A stretch of 17,101 bases of DNA from the NCBI GenBank assembly GCA_964383545.1, contig CAYLHD010000016.1:1-17101 (forward strand), written 5' to 3'. The translations under genes were made by a program, and so were the position numbers. This stretch comes from JAGYLJ01 sp964383545. GTDB lineage: Bacteria > Patescibacteriota > Minisyncoccia > Phycocordibacterales > UBA12079. Positions within the stretch are counted from its first letter, which is position 1, and the number at the start of each line of letters is the position of its first letter. Of this stretch, positions 1 through 7,182 are shown one piece after another. The notes beneath the pieces were generated by a model that did not search any database, was not told where the DNA came from, and saw only the letters and a program-made list of their open reading frames with translations.

Positions 1-2499
1 AATTCTAAACTGAACATTTTGAATACCTTTATTCAAGACATTATCATAAATAATAACTTTTAAATCATTTTCTGTTTTAATATCTCTAATATCATTTGGT
101 ATAAAAGAGAAAGTTGATTGGTTATGAGATGATCCTATAAAAATACCATTAATATAATAATCTATTTTTGAAATAGGAAAATGATTTGAAACATTGTTTA
201 TTTTTATATTTATTTTTTGATATTTATTATAAGTAAGTAAGTTATTAGGGTTTACAATTACAAATTGAGGATAAAATTCTGGTTTATGTATATCATCAAA
301 TTCAGTTGGTATATTTTCTACAGTTGTTGTTCCAAAATTATTTTTTAAAGCCCATTCATCAACTCTATATTCCCAACTATCAAATTGAAAATCGTTTTCA
401 GGATATTCTGGTTTAATACCTTGAGGATTTTTTTTATCAACCCAATATAAAATTGAATGGATATCTTGTACTATAACTTCTTCTCTTAAACTTTCTGGTG
501 TATATTCAGTAGCTAATTTTTTTGACATTTTATCTATAACATAAGTTTTTCCACCTAACCAAAGACCTCTAAAAATAGGTTTCATTTCATCTAATGGTAA
601 TTTTTCTGGTTTCTCAAATTTTTCATCTGGATATTTTTGTAAAACCTTACTTACAAATTCATGCCACATTGGTGCCACTACAAATCCAGCTACTTTTTTC
701 TCCATAGAAGTATTGTCATTATTACCAGCCCAGGCTCCAACAGCTATTGTTGGTGTATAACCAATAATCCAAGCATCTTTATAATCATTAGTAGTTCCTG
801 TTTTAGAGGCTACATCTTTTCCATTAAAATATAGAGGTGAGTTTGTACCAAAAGCTGGAGTTCTAGCTACATTATCAGACAAAATATCAGTTATCATTAA
901 AGCTGTTTGTTTGGGTAGAACTTCTTTAGGAGTAGCATGGAAACTTTCTATAATTTTTTCATCTTTTTCTATTTTTAAAATACCAGTGTAATTATTAACC
1001 ATTCCTTTGTTAGCAAAACCTGAATAAGCTGTAGTTATATCAAGTAAAGAAACTTCACCACCACCTAAAACTAAGGTTAATCCATATTGATTAACATCTA
1101 TTAAACTTTTAATACCTAAATCTTTAGCTGTTTTAAGTGAATCATTTAATCCTGCTAAATAAAGTGTTTTTATAGCTGGTACATTGATTGATTGAGCTAA
1201 AGCATCTCTTAAGGAAACAGGTCCTCTAAAAATTCCATCATAATTTACAGGGGAATAACATTTATACTCATCACCTTTTAAGATTGGAGTACTATCAGAG
1301 TTACATTCCGTTGAAAATTCTGTTTCTAGGTCAAAAACAACCGTCTCAGGGGTATATCCTTTATTGAATGCTGTTGCATAAACAAAAGGTTTAAAAGCTG
1401 AACCTGGTTGTCTGTGAGCAAGAGTAATATTAAAATTACCATCAATATCTTTATCGAAATAATTACGAGAACCAACCATAACAAGTATTTGACCAGTTTG
1501 GGCATCGATAGCTACAATAGCTGCATTTTCAGCATTGAATTTTTCTGTGTTTTCTAAAGCATATTTATTGGCTATTTGTTCAGCTTTTTCTTGTAAATCA
1601 TAATCTAAAGAAGTAATTACTTTATAACCTTCTTCAGAAACTTTTTCTCCATATTTTTGTTCTAAATATTCTTTAATAAACATTACAAAATGGGGTGCAA
1701 GTATTCCTGTCTCTGATCTTGGTATGAATTCTAATTCTATTTTAGAACTAGATAAATATTCTTTTTCAGAAATAAAACCATTTTTAAGCATTTGGCTTAA
1801 AACTAAATTTTTTCTTGTTTCTAATCCATCCCTATTATTACCATAGGGTGAGTAGTAGGTTGGGGCCTGTGGAATAGCTGTTAAATAAGCTGATTCAACT
1901 AAATTTAAATCTTTAGCATTTTTTCCAAAAAAAGCTAAAGAAGCTTCTTCAATTCCATAAATATTTCCTCCATAAGGTGCTTCGTTTAAATAAAGATTAA
2001 GAATTTCTTCTTTTGTCATAACTTGTTCTAGTTTATAAGCAAGAACCCACTCCTTTAATTTTCTAGTTATTTTCTTTTCTGTAGTTAAAACTGAATTTTT
2101 TACTACTTGTTGGGTTAAAGTTGAACCACCTTGACTAAAACTCATTGTTTTTATATTAGCTAAAGCTGATCTTAAAAAAGCAATTGGTTTAACTCCATTA
2201 TGTTCGTAAAATTCAGCATCTTCAATTGTTACAATGGCATTTTTAGCATAAAGAGATATTTCTGAGAAGGGAACTATAGTTCTTTTTGTATCTTTATGTA
2301 AGTCATATAAAAGAACTTTACCTGTTCGATCGTATATTTTAGTTGACTCAGTTACTCTTCTATCGGAAATAGATTTTAAATCAGGTATTCTAAAGGTAGA
2401 TATCCAAATAAAGATACTTCCACTTATAAGTAGTGAAAAAATAAAGAAAATTAAAAATAATTTTCTAAACCACTTTCTTTTTGTTTTCTTTTTTTTCAT
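1..2499 (-). CDS. Class A penicillin-binding protein (PBP1A-type), C-terminus cut by window edge
   Basis: Bifunctional peptidoglycan synthase: a glycosyltransferase polymerises lipid II and a transpeptidase crosslinks stem peptides, outside the cytoplasmic membrane. The first 833 residues are visible and no stop is reached. A basic cytoplasmic tail (MKKKKTKRKWFRK) precedes one transmembrane helix at about 14-34. The GT51 domain shows EDAEFYEHNG (93-102, catalytic Glu93), GGSTLTQQ (124-131) and an ILNLYLNE motif near 166-173. The transpeptidase domain has all three penicilloyl-transferase motifs: SAFK (Ser367 nucleophile), SIN (437-439) and KTGT (566-569). A further 200 or more residues follow, and the part after about residue 735 looks like an Ig-type beta-sandwich (weak, by eye). 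The ATG lies one base after the ruvC stop, so it is translated as the last visible gene of yebC-ruvC-PBP. The family is certain; the exact paralogue name is not. Confidence 0.93.
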   Translation of the reverse strand, partial: MKKKKTKRKWFRKLFLIFFIFSLLISGSIFIWISTFRIPDLKSISDRRVTESTKIYDRTGKVLLYDLHKDTKRTIVPFSEISLYAKNAIVTIEDAEFYEHNGVKPIAFLRSALANIKTMSFSQGGSTLTQQVVKNSVLTTEKKITRKLKEWVLAYKLEQVMTKEEILNLYLNEAPYGGNIYGIEEASLAFFGKNAKDLNLVESAYLTAIPQAPTYYSPYGNNRDGLETRKNLVLSQMLKNGFISEKEYLSSSKIELEFIPRSETGILAPHFVMFIKEYLEQKYGEKVSEEGYKVITSLDYDLQEKAEQIANKYALENTEKFNAENAAIVAIDAQTGQILVMVGSRNYFDKDIDGNFNITLAHRQPGSAFKPFVYATAFNKGYTPETVVFDLETEFSTECNSDSTPILKGDEYKCYSPVNYDGIFRGPVSLRDALAQSINVPAIKTLYLAGLNDSLKTAKDLGIKSLIDVNQYGLTLVLGGGEVSLLDITTAYSGFANKGMVNNYTGILKIEKDEKIIESFHATPKEVLPKQTALMITDILSDNVARTPAFGTNSPLYFNGKDVASKTGTTNDYKDAWIIGYTPTIAVGAWAGNNDNTSMEKKVAGFVVAPMWHEFVSKVLQKYPDEKFEKPEKLPLDEMKPIFRGLWLGGKTYVIDKMSKKLATEYTPESLREEVIVQDIHSILYWVDKKNPQGIKPEYPENDFQFDSWEYRVDEWALKNNFGTTTVENIPTEFDDIHKPEFYPQFVIVNPNNLLTYNKYQKINIKINNVSNHFPISKIDYYINGIFIGSSHNQSTFSFIPNDIRDIKTENDLKVIIYDNVLNKGIQNVQFRI

Positions 2500-2500
2500 T

Positions 2501-2986
2501 TTATCTAATAGGGTTACACGCAAAATAAGTTAGACCAACTGCAATAGCATCATATTCATCATCATATTTTATTTCTTTATCTATTTTAATCAAGTTTTTA
2601 GTCATTGTTGTGACTTGTTGTTTATCACCCCTTCCATAACCAGTTACTGCGATTTTAATTTGTAATGGTGTATATTCAAAAACTTTTAATTCATTATATA
2701 GAGCTATATATTTTATCATTCCTTTAGCTTCCGATACCAACATAACAGTTTTTTGGTTATTATTAAAAAATAATGATTCTATGGCCATAACTTCTGGCTT
2801 ATATTTTTTAATTATTTCTTCAATTTCTTCACCGATTAATCTTAATCTTTCTGTAAATTCTTTTTTTGATGAAGTTGTTAAACAATCAGAATAAATTAAT
2901 ATTTCTTTGTTATTTGTTTTATCTGATTTTTCTAAAATCGCTACACCTACTCTATCATAACCTGGATCTATAGAAATTATTTTCAT
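2501..2986 (-). CDS. ruvC: Holliday junction endonuclease RuvC
   Basis: RuvC is the dimeric resolvase that nicks Holliday junctions symmetrically after RuvAB branch migration. At 161 aa it is close to the usual 160-175. The RNase H-like fold opens with MKIISIDPGYDRVG, giving the first catalytic aspartate Asp7. MAIESLFF supplies Glu70, and DDEYDAIAVG near the C-terminus supplies the Asp143/Asp146 pair equivalent to Asp138/Asp141 of the E. coli enzyme, so the acidic active site is complete. The gene sits between yebC (2 bp away) and the PBP gene (1 bp away) with no Shine-Dalgarno visible. The yebC-ruvC neighbourhood is common in bacteria, where ruvA and ruvB usually follow; here they lie elsewhere in the window in other transcription units. 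Confidence 0.95.
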   Translation of the reverse strand: MKIISIDPGYDRVGVAILEKSDKTNNKEILIYSDCLTTSSKKEFTERLRLIGEEIEEIIKKYKPEVMAIESLFFNNNQKTVMLVSEAKGMIKYIALYNELKVFEYTPLQIKIAVTGYGRGDKQQVTTMTKNLIKIDKEIKYDDEYDAIAVGLTYFACNPIR

Positions 2987-2988
2987 TT

Positions 2989-3519
2989 TTATTCTATATT
3001 AGTAAAAACTTCTTGTACATCATCATTATCTTCAAGTTCATCAATAACTTTTTCTGCTCTTTCCATATCTTCATCAGATAAAGAAAGCATAGTGTTGGGT
3101 GTCCATTTATTTTCTTTTTTTTCAAAACCCCAAACAACTGAACCTATTCCTGCTAAAGCTAGATTATTTTTAGACAAAGTATGTCTTATTTCAGCAGCTG
3201 TTCTATTTTTACTATCTGTTAAACATTCAATAATCATTGCACAACCTCCTGGGCCGTAGGCTTCATAGGTAATAGCTTCCATGGAGCCGGCATCTGCTCC
3301 CATTCCTTTTTTAACTGCCCTAGTTATATTATCAGCAGGCATATTAACTGCTTTAGCTTGATCAATAGCTGATTTTAAAGAAGGGGAATTGATATCTCCA
3401 CTTACTGTTTTAGATTCCATAGTAATTAACTTAGCAAATTTAGAAAAAATCTTAGATTTTTTACTATCGGTAACCGCTTTTTTATTTTTTATTTTTGACC
3501 ATTTATTATGTCCTGACAT
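2989..3519 (-). CDS. yebC: YebC/PmpR-family protein (TACO1-like), short form
   Basis: YebC-family proteins have been described as DNA-binding regulators and more recently as ribosome-associated factors that relieve stalling at proline-rich stretches, like mitochondrial TACO1. The N-terminal helical domain is typical: MSGHNKWSKIKNKKA, then a basic segment ending in FSKFAKLI. The middle domain carries YEAYGPGG (85-92) and an ECLTDSKNRT segment. The C-terminal signature LEDNDDVQEVFTN (162-174) is intact. The protein is only 176 aa, whereas the family is usually about 235-250. Roughly 60-70 residues are missing between GSVVWGF (126-132) and the closing helix, which removes most of one domain; both ends are present and in frame. 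It is the first gene of the yebC-ruvC-PBP unit, behind a candidate promoter about 80 bp upstream. Confidence 0.93.
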   Translation of the reverse strand: MSGHNKWSKIKNKKAVTDSKKSKIFSKFAKLITMESKTVSGDINSPSLKSAIDQAKAVNMPADNITRAVKKGMGADAGSMEAITYEAYGPGGCAMIIECLTDSKNRTAAEIRHTLSKNNLALAGIGSVVWGFEKKENKWTPNTMLSLSDEDMERAEKVIDELEDNDDVQEVFTNIE

Positions 3520-3600
3520 ATTTAAATTTGTTAATTATCTAGTAAAATAGGTCTAAAAAAAGTCTATTTAACCTTATTTTTAAACCACTTATTATATTTA

Positions 3601-3629
3601 ATAATATCTTAGATAAGTCTAAATGTCTA
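3601..3629 (-). promoter_or_regulatory. Candidate sigma-70 promoter of yebC-ruvC-PBP
   Basis: On the minus strand a -35 box TAGACA (3624-3629) and a -10 box TATTAT (3601-3606) are separated by exactly 17 bp. A start near 3594 would give a leader of about 75 nt. A small dyad, TTAGA-N4-TCTAA, lies inside the spacer and could be an operator. Prediction only. Confidence 0.55.
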
Positions 3630-3645
3630 TAATAAAAAATAGTTT

Positions 3646-3675
3646 AAAAATTAATAAAAAAGTGTTTTTTATTAA
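3646..3675 (-). terminator. Possible terminator after ruvB (all-A/T hairpin)
   Basis: A perfect 11-bp inverted repeat (3651-3661 with 3665-3675, 3-nt loop) lies about 40 bp past the ruvB stop. On the minus strand it is followed at once by five T residues. The stem has no G:C pair, so it would be a weak terminator, but its position between ruvB and the yebC promoter fits. Confidence 0.45.
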
Positions 3676-3714
3676 TCAAATAAAAAATATAACTATGTGA
3701 TATTGATAAATTTA

Positions 3715-4716
3715 TTAGAGTTTTATTTGAAGGTGTTGAAAGGCTTTTTCTGTGGCAACACGTCCACGAGAGGTTCTTTCAATCAGACCGAGTTGAATTA
3801 AATAGGGTTCATTAACTTCTTCAAGAGTTGAACTTTCTTCTGATAGAGCTGCTGCAATAGTTCCTAATCCAACCGGTCCACCTTTAAATTTATCAATGAT
3901 AGTTAGAAGGATTTGTCTGTCTAATTGTGATAAACCTAATGAGTCTATCCCAAGCATTTCTAAAGTTTGTTTAACAATTTCTTTGTTTAAAGTACTTTTA
4001 TTGACTTGTGCTAAGTCTCGACATCTCTTTAAAAGAAAATTTGCTGTTCTTGGTGTAAAACGACTTCTTTTAGCTATTTCTAAAGAAGTATTTTTATCTA
4101 CAGTGACTCCTAAAATAGAAGCTGATCTTTCAATTATTTTAGAGATTTCTTCATCTGAATAAAATTCTAAGCGAAAAGTTCCTCCAGAAAATCTAGAACG
4201 TAAAGGAGAAGATAACATTGACATTCTAGTGGTGGCTGCAATTAAAGTGAAAGGGGGTAGTTCTAACTGAATAGTACGAGCAGAAGGTCCTTTACCAATA
4301 ATAATATCCAAAGAATTGGATTCCATGGCTGGATAAAGGATCTCTTCAATATTTTTATTTAAACGGTGAATTTCGTCTATAAACAGAATATCTCCAGGAG
4401 AAAGATTAGTTAAAATTGAAGCTAAATCACCAACTTTTTCTATGGCTGGACCAGAAGTTATTTTAATTTGTTTATTAGTTTCTTTTGAAATTAGGTAAGC
4501 AAGAGTAGTTTTACCAAGTCCAGGGGGACCATAAAATAGAAGATGTTCAGGTTGTTGAGATCGTTCTTCAGCGGCTTTTAAAAGTATAAAAAGGTTATTT
4601 TTGATGTCCTGTTGACCAATATAATCATCCCATTTAGTTGGACGGAGGGTTTGGTCTAAGAAAACATCATCTTTTTTCTTATTTGATGGTTTCTCTGGTT
4701 GAATAAGGTTTTTCAT
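3715..4716 (-). CDS. ruvB: Holliday junction branch migration helicase RuvB
   Basis: RuvB is the hexameric AAA+ motor that, loaded by RuvA, drives branch migration. The 333-aa length is normal. Visible features are an N-terminal LRPTKWDDYIGQ box, Walker A GPPGLGKT (63-70), Walker B with DEIH (114-117), the sensor region IAATTRMSMLSSPLRSRF (about 159-176) containing the likely arginine-finger region, and the C-terminal winged helix with GGPVGLGTIAAAL. The start at MKNLIQPEKP is the only Met ahead of the conserved box. No clear Shine-Dalgarno or -10 is seen directly upstream. The gene follows pilB on the same strand, separated by the 138-bp palindromic element, so it may be transcribed from its own promoter or by read-through. 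Neither ruvA nor ruvC is adjacent. Confidence 0.96.
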   Translation of the reverse strand: MKNLIQPEKPSNKKKDDVFLDQTLRPTKWDDYIGQQDIKNNLFILLKAAEERSQQPEHLLFYGPPGLGKTTLAYLISKETNKQIKITSGPAIEKVGDLASILTNLSPGDILFIDEIHRLNKNIEEILYPAMESNSLDIIIGKGPSARTIQLELPPFTLIAATTRMSMLSSPLRSRFSGGTFRLEFYSDEEISKIIERSASILGVTVDKNTSLEIAKRSRFTPRTANFLLKRCRDLAQVNKSTLNKEIVKQTLEMLGIDSLGLSQLDRQILLTIIDKFKGGPVGLGTIAAALSEESSTLEEVNEPYLIQLGLIERTSRGRVATEKAFQHLQIKL

Positions 4717-4772
4717 AGGAGTTATTTTTTGTCCTTGACATCAATCTATTTCTATGTTAAGTTTAGGCAAAG

Positions 4773-4910
4773 TTGAGAACATAATTCTCTAAGTAATTGA
4801 AATAACTTTACCGAGGTTTTTTCCAGTTATTGGTATTTATACCAATTTACTCGAACTTTCCTTAGATAAATGTTTGCAAAATGCAATTACTTAGAGAATT
4901 ATATTCTCAA
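4773..4910. repeat. 138-bp element with 27-bp terminal inverted repeats and structured interior
   Basis: Bases 4773-4799 and 4884-4910 are inverted copies of one 27-nt sequence with a single difference (4780), which becomes a G-U pair in a minus-strand transcript. Each arm holds its own small dyad, GAGAAT-ATA-ATTCTC in the 4884-4910 copy. The interior contains a perfect hairpin, ATTGGTAT-TT-ATACCAAT (4829-4846), nested in a short CGAG/CTCG pairing, and a TTGCA-AAA-TGCAA hairpin (4874-4886). A T6 run follows on the plus strand at 4911. There is no coding capacity and no obvious target-site duplication. It could be a MITE-like remnant, a structured RNA between pilB and ruvB, or an mRNA-stabilising or terminating hairpin. 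Confidence 0.75.
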
Positions 4911-4952
4911 TTTTTTATTTTATCTACTACTTAATATATCTAAGCATAAAAG

Positions 4953-6623
4953 CTATTCCAAATCAATAACTCTCTTTAATTCTTCAATAGTTGTTAACCC
5001 ATTTAAGACTTTTATTATTCCATCTTGCTTAAGTGTTAATATATTTTGTTTCTGAAAGATGTTATTAATTTCTTTTTCATCTGGATTTTTTTCAAAAATC
5101 TTTTCAATCTCATTATCTATTAAAATTGCTTCAAAGATACCTAACCTACCTTTATAACCAGTTCCATTACATTTACTACAACCAACTGTTTTGTATACTT
5201 GGGTGAAATTTTTTGTATAACTTTCTAAGTTGTTAATATTTTTTACTGTATTACTGATAAGTTCTCTTTCTTTTGCTGTGACTTCTACTTTTTGTACGCA
5301 TTCTTGGCAAGGTTTTCTGACTAATCTTTGGGCAATAATTACATTAACAGCTGTACTAATAATTTCTGGTTTAATACCCAGGTCAACTAACCGATAAAAA
5401 GTTCCAGCGGCATTATTGGTGTGTAAGGTTGAAAAAACTAAATGACCAGTTAGAGCTGAGTTAACAGCAATTTTAGCTGTTTCACTATCTCTAATTTCTC
5501 CCACCATAATAACATCAGGGTCTTGACGTAAAGATGAACGAAGCCCTTTCAAGAATGTGTAACCTTTACTAGGATCTACTTGTGTTTGAACTATTCCAGG
5601 AAGATGGTATTCGATTGGATTTTCAATGGTGATAATTTTAATTTCAGGTGTGTGTATTTTTTTTAAAAAGGAATACAAAGTAGTTGTTTTTCCTGACCCA
5701 GTAGGTCCTGTGTTAAGAAGCATTCCATTTGGGCGGTTTATTTCTTTTGTGAGTATTTTAAAAAGGTTTGGTTCAATTCCTAACTGTTCAATTGAGACAG
5801 AGATGGCGTCAGGGTTTAAGATTCTCATAACTACAGATTCACCATATGCATCAGGTAAAGCTGAAACTCTTATTCCTATTTCTTTATTTTCTAATTTAAT
5901 ACTCAACCTACCATCTTGTGGTTTTTTAGTAATACTAAGTTTTAACCCAGAAATTAATTTAATACGGGAAAGTAGAGAGCGATATATCCTTGTTTCGAAA
6001 CTTATGACTCTTACAAGGATACCGTCCAATCTAAATCTTATATTTACTTCATTTTCTTCTGGTTCTATATGGATATCTGAAGCCTTCAAAGAAAAGGAAC
6101 TAGCAAAAATTCCTTCTAAAAGTCGAGAAATGAGATAAGCTTCTTTTGATTCTAGTATTTCTTGGATGACTTCTTGAGCATCTTTCAAGTTTTTTACTCT
6201 TTCTTCTATTTTGGTAATATTTTGATCAGATATATCTATTATTCCTGCTTTTGTTCTTGAAGAAAAAGATATTTCTTTATATCTTTTCCAAAGTTTTTCT
6301 ATACTTTTGATAGATACCATAAATACAGTTACTTCATAATCATCTTCTTTAAGTTTTTTTATGATTTCTATTGTTTTGGGTGCTTGGGGAGACACCACAG
6401 CAAGTTTTAGTTTTTTACTACTCTTTTCAAAAATAGCTACGTTAATTTCACGAGATACTTTCTCTGGGATTATTCTTAGCGAATCTGTGTTGACAGGAAC
6501 AGTTGATAGATCAATATATTGAACACCATATTTTACGGAAAGAATTTTGGCTAATTCTTCAGCTTCTTTTCTATGGAGTTCATCTAATCTTATATTTTGT
6601 CTTTTTTCGTCAAATTGAGGCAT
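4953..6623 (-). CDS. pilB: Type IV pilus / type II secretion assembly ATPase PilB (GspE family)
   Basis: A cytoplasmic hexameric ATPase that powers pilus polymerisation at the inner-membrane platform. The 556-aa protein has an N-terminal GspE/MshEN-type domain (about 1-150), then a linker containing KASDIHIEP (180-188), typical of the N2 domain. The ATPase core shows Walker A GPTGSGKT (306-313), an Asp box around IENPIEY, Walker B VIMVGE (371-376) and a His box LTGHLVFSTLHTN (391-403). A tetracysteine zinc site is formed by CQEC (439-442) and CSKC (482-485), characteristic of PilB/GspE extension ATPases and absent from PilT retraction ATPases. No other pilus gene is in the window, so its partners must be encoded elsewhere. 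GspE cannot be excluded by sequence alone, but a type IV pilus role is usual in related lineages. Confidence 0.93.
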   Translation of the reverse strand: MPQFDEKRQNIRLDELHRKEAEELAKILSVKYGVQYIDLSTVPVNTDSLRIIPEKVSREINVAIFEKSSKKLKLAVVSPQAPKTIEIIKKLKEDDYEVTVFMVSIKSIEKLWKRYKEISFSSRTKAGIIDISDQNITKIEERVKNLKDAQEVIQEILESKEAYLISRLLEGIFASSFSLKASDIHIEPEENEVNIRFRLDGILVRVISFETRIYRSLLSRIKLISGLKLSITKKPQDGRLSIKLENKEIGIRVSALPDAYGESVVMRILNPDAISVSIEQLGIEPNLFKILTKEINRPNGMLLNTGPTGSGKTTTLYSFLKKIHTPEIKIITIENPIEYHLPGIVQTQVDPSKGYTFLKGLRSSLRQDPDVIMVGEIRDSETAKIAVNSALTGHLVFSTLHTNNAAGTFYRLVDLGIKPEIISTAVNVIIAQRLVRKPCQECVQKVEVTAKERELISNTVKNINNLESYTKNFTQVYKTVGCSKCNGTGYKGRLGIFEAILIDNEIEKIFEKNPDEKEINNIFQKQNILTLKQDGIIKVLNGLTTIEELKRVIDLE

Positions 6624-6630
6624 ATTATTA

Positions 6631-6664
6631 AATATATAATACCTTTTTTATCTTCAGCACTCAA
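6631..6664 (-). promoter_or_regulatory. Candidate pilB promoter, very short leader
   Basis: On the minus strand TTGAGT (6659-6664), 17 bp, then TATTAT (6636-6641), ending 12 nt before the pilB ATG. A start at the usual distance leaves a leader of only about 5 nt. An overlapping TATATT (6631-6636) sits exactly 7 nt before the ATG and would make the mRNA leaderless. No Shine-Dalgarno is present. Confidence 0.55.
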
Positions 6665-6738
6665 TGATTAAAAGAGTAAAATGGGAATAAGTAGTCCTGT
6701 ATATTTATGTAATAAATGTTAATATTGTAGTAATAGGT

Positions 6739-7182
6739 ATGTCAAAAGAAATTATCAAAAACACAGAAGAGATGGACAATTGGGCAAGTTCTTTTGTTTT
6801 TAATTTGTTAACTAATAGTAAAAAAGCCTTAGTTGTTGGATTATTTGGTGATTTAGGTTCTGGAAAAACTACTTTTGTTCAGAGTGTGGCTAAGGCATTT
6901 AGAGTGAAAAAAAATATAACTAGTCCGACTTTTGTTATTCAAAAAAAGTATCAATTAGCTTCTAATAATTTTTTTGAAAATTTAATTCATATTGATGCTT
7001 ACCGTTTAGAGAATGGGGGAGGTCTTTCAAATTTTAATTGGAAAGAAATTATTAATGATTCCAAAAATATTATTTTTATTGAATGGCCAGAAAAAGTTTC
7101 AGAGATATTACCTAAGGATATGAAGAAAATTTATTTTAAATTTATAGATGAACAAACTAGAGAAATAATTTATGAAAAATAA
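6739..7182 (+). CDS. tsaE: tRNA t6A biosynthesis ATPase TsaE
   Basis: TsaE is the small P-loop ATPase that works with TsaB and TsaD to make threonylcarbamoyl-adenosine at position 37 of ANN-decoding tRNAs, a class that includes the tRNA-Lys(TTT) found in this window. At 147 aa it has the normal length. Visible motifs are Walker A GDLGSGKTT (37-45), the switch-like ITSPTF (60-65), HIDAYRLE (84-91) and IEWPEKV (114-120). The ATG is preceded by AATAGGT, which puts the AGG only 1 nt from the start, too close for a normal Shine-Dalgarno. The 3' end overlaps polA by 11 nt. TsaB and TsaD are not in the window. Confidence 0.94.
   Translation: MSKEIIKNTEEMDNWASSFVFNLLTNSKKALVVGLFGDLGSGKTTFVQSVAKAFRVKKNITSPTFVIQKKYQLASNNFFENLIHIDAYRLENGGGLSNFNWKEIINDSKNIIFIEWPEKVSEILPKDMKKIYFKFIDEQTREIIYEK

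Noticed and set aside
3520..3714. SOS/LexA operator ahead of the yebC-ruvC unit
   Set aside because: Neither a CTGT-N8-ACAG nor a GAAC-N4-GTTC pattern was found here or upstream of ruvA or ruvB.
3896..4162. 88-codon open frame on the plus strand opposite ruvB
   Set aside because: It is a shadow of ruvB with no promoter, no family motif and full overlap.
4870..5055. 61-codon plus-strand frame starting in the palindromic element and running into pilB
   Set aside because: Low-complexity hydrophobic translation, start inside an inverted-repeat arm, and overlap with the pilB 3' end.
5626..6138. 170-codon open frame on the plus strand opposite pilB
   Set aside because: It lies entirely within the well-supported pilB gene, has no recognisable motifs and reads as the complement of conserved ATPase motifs.
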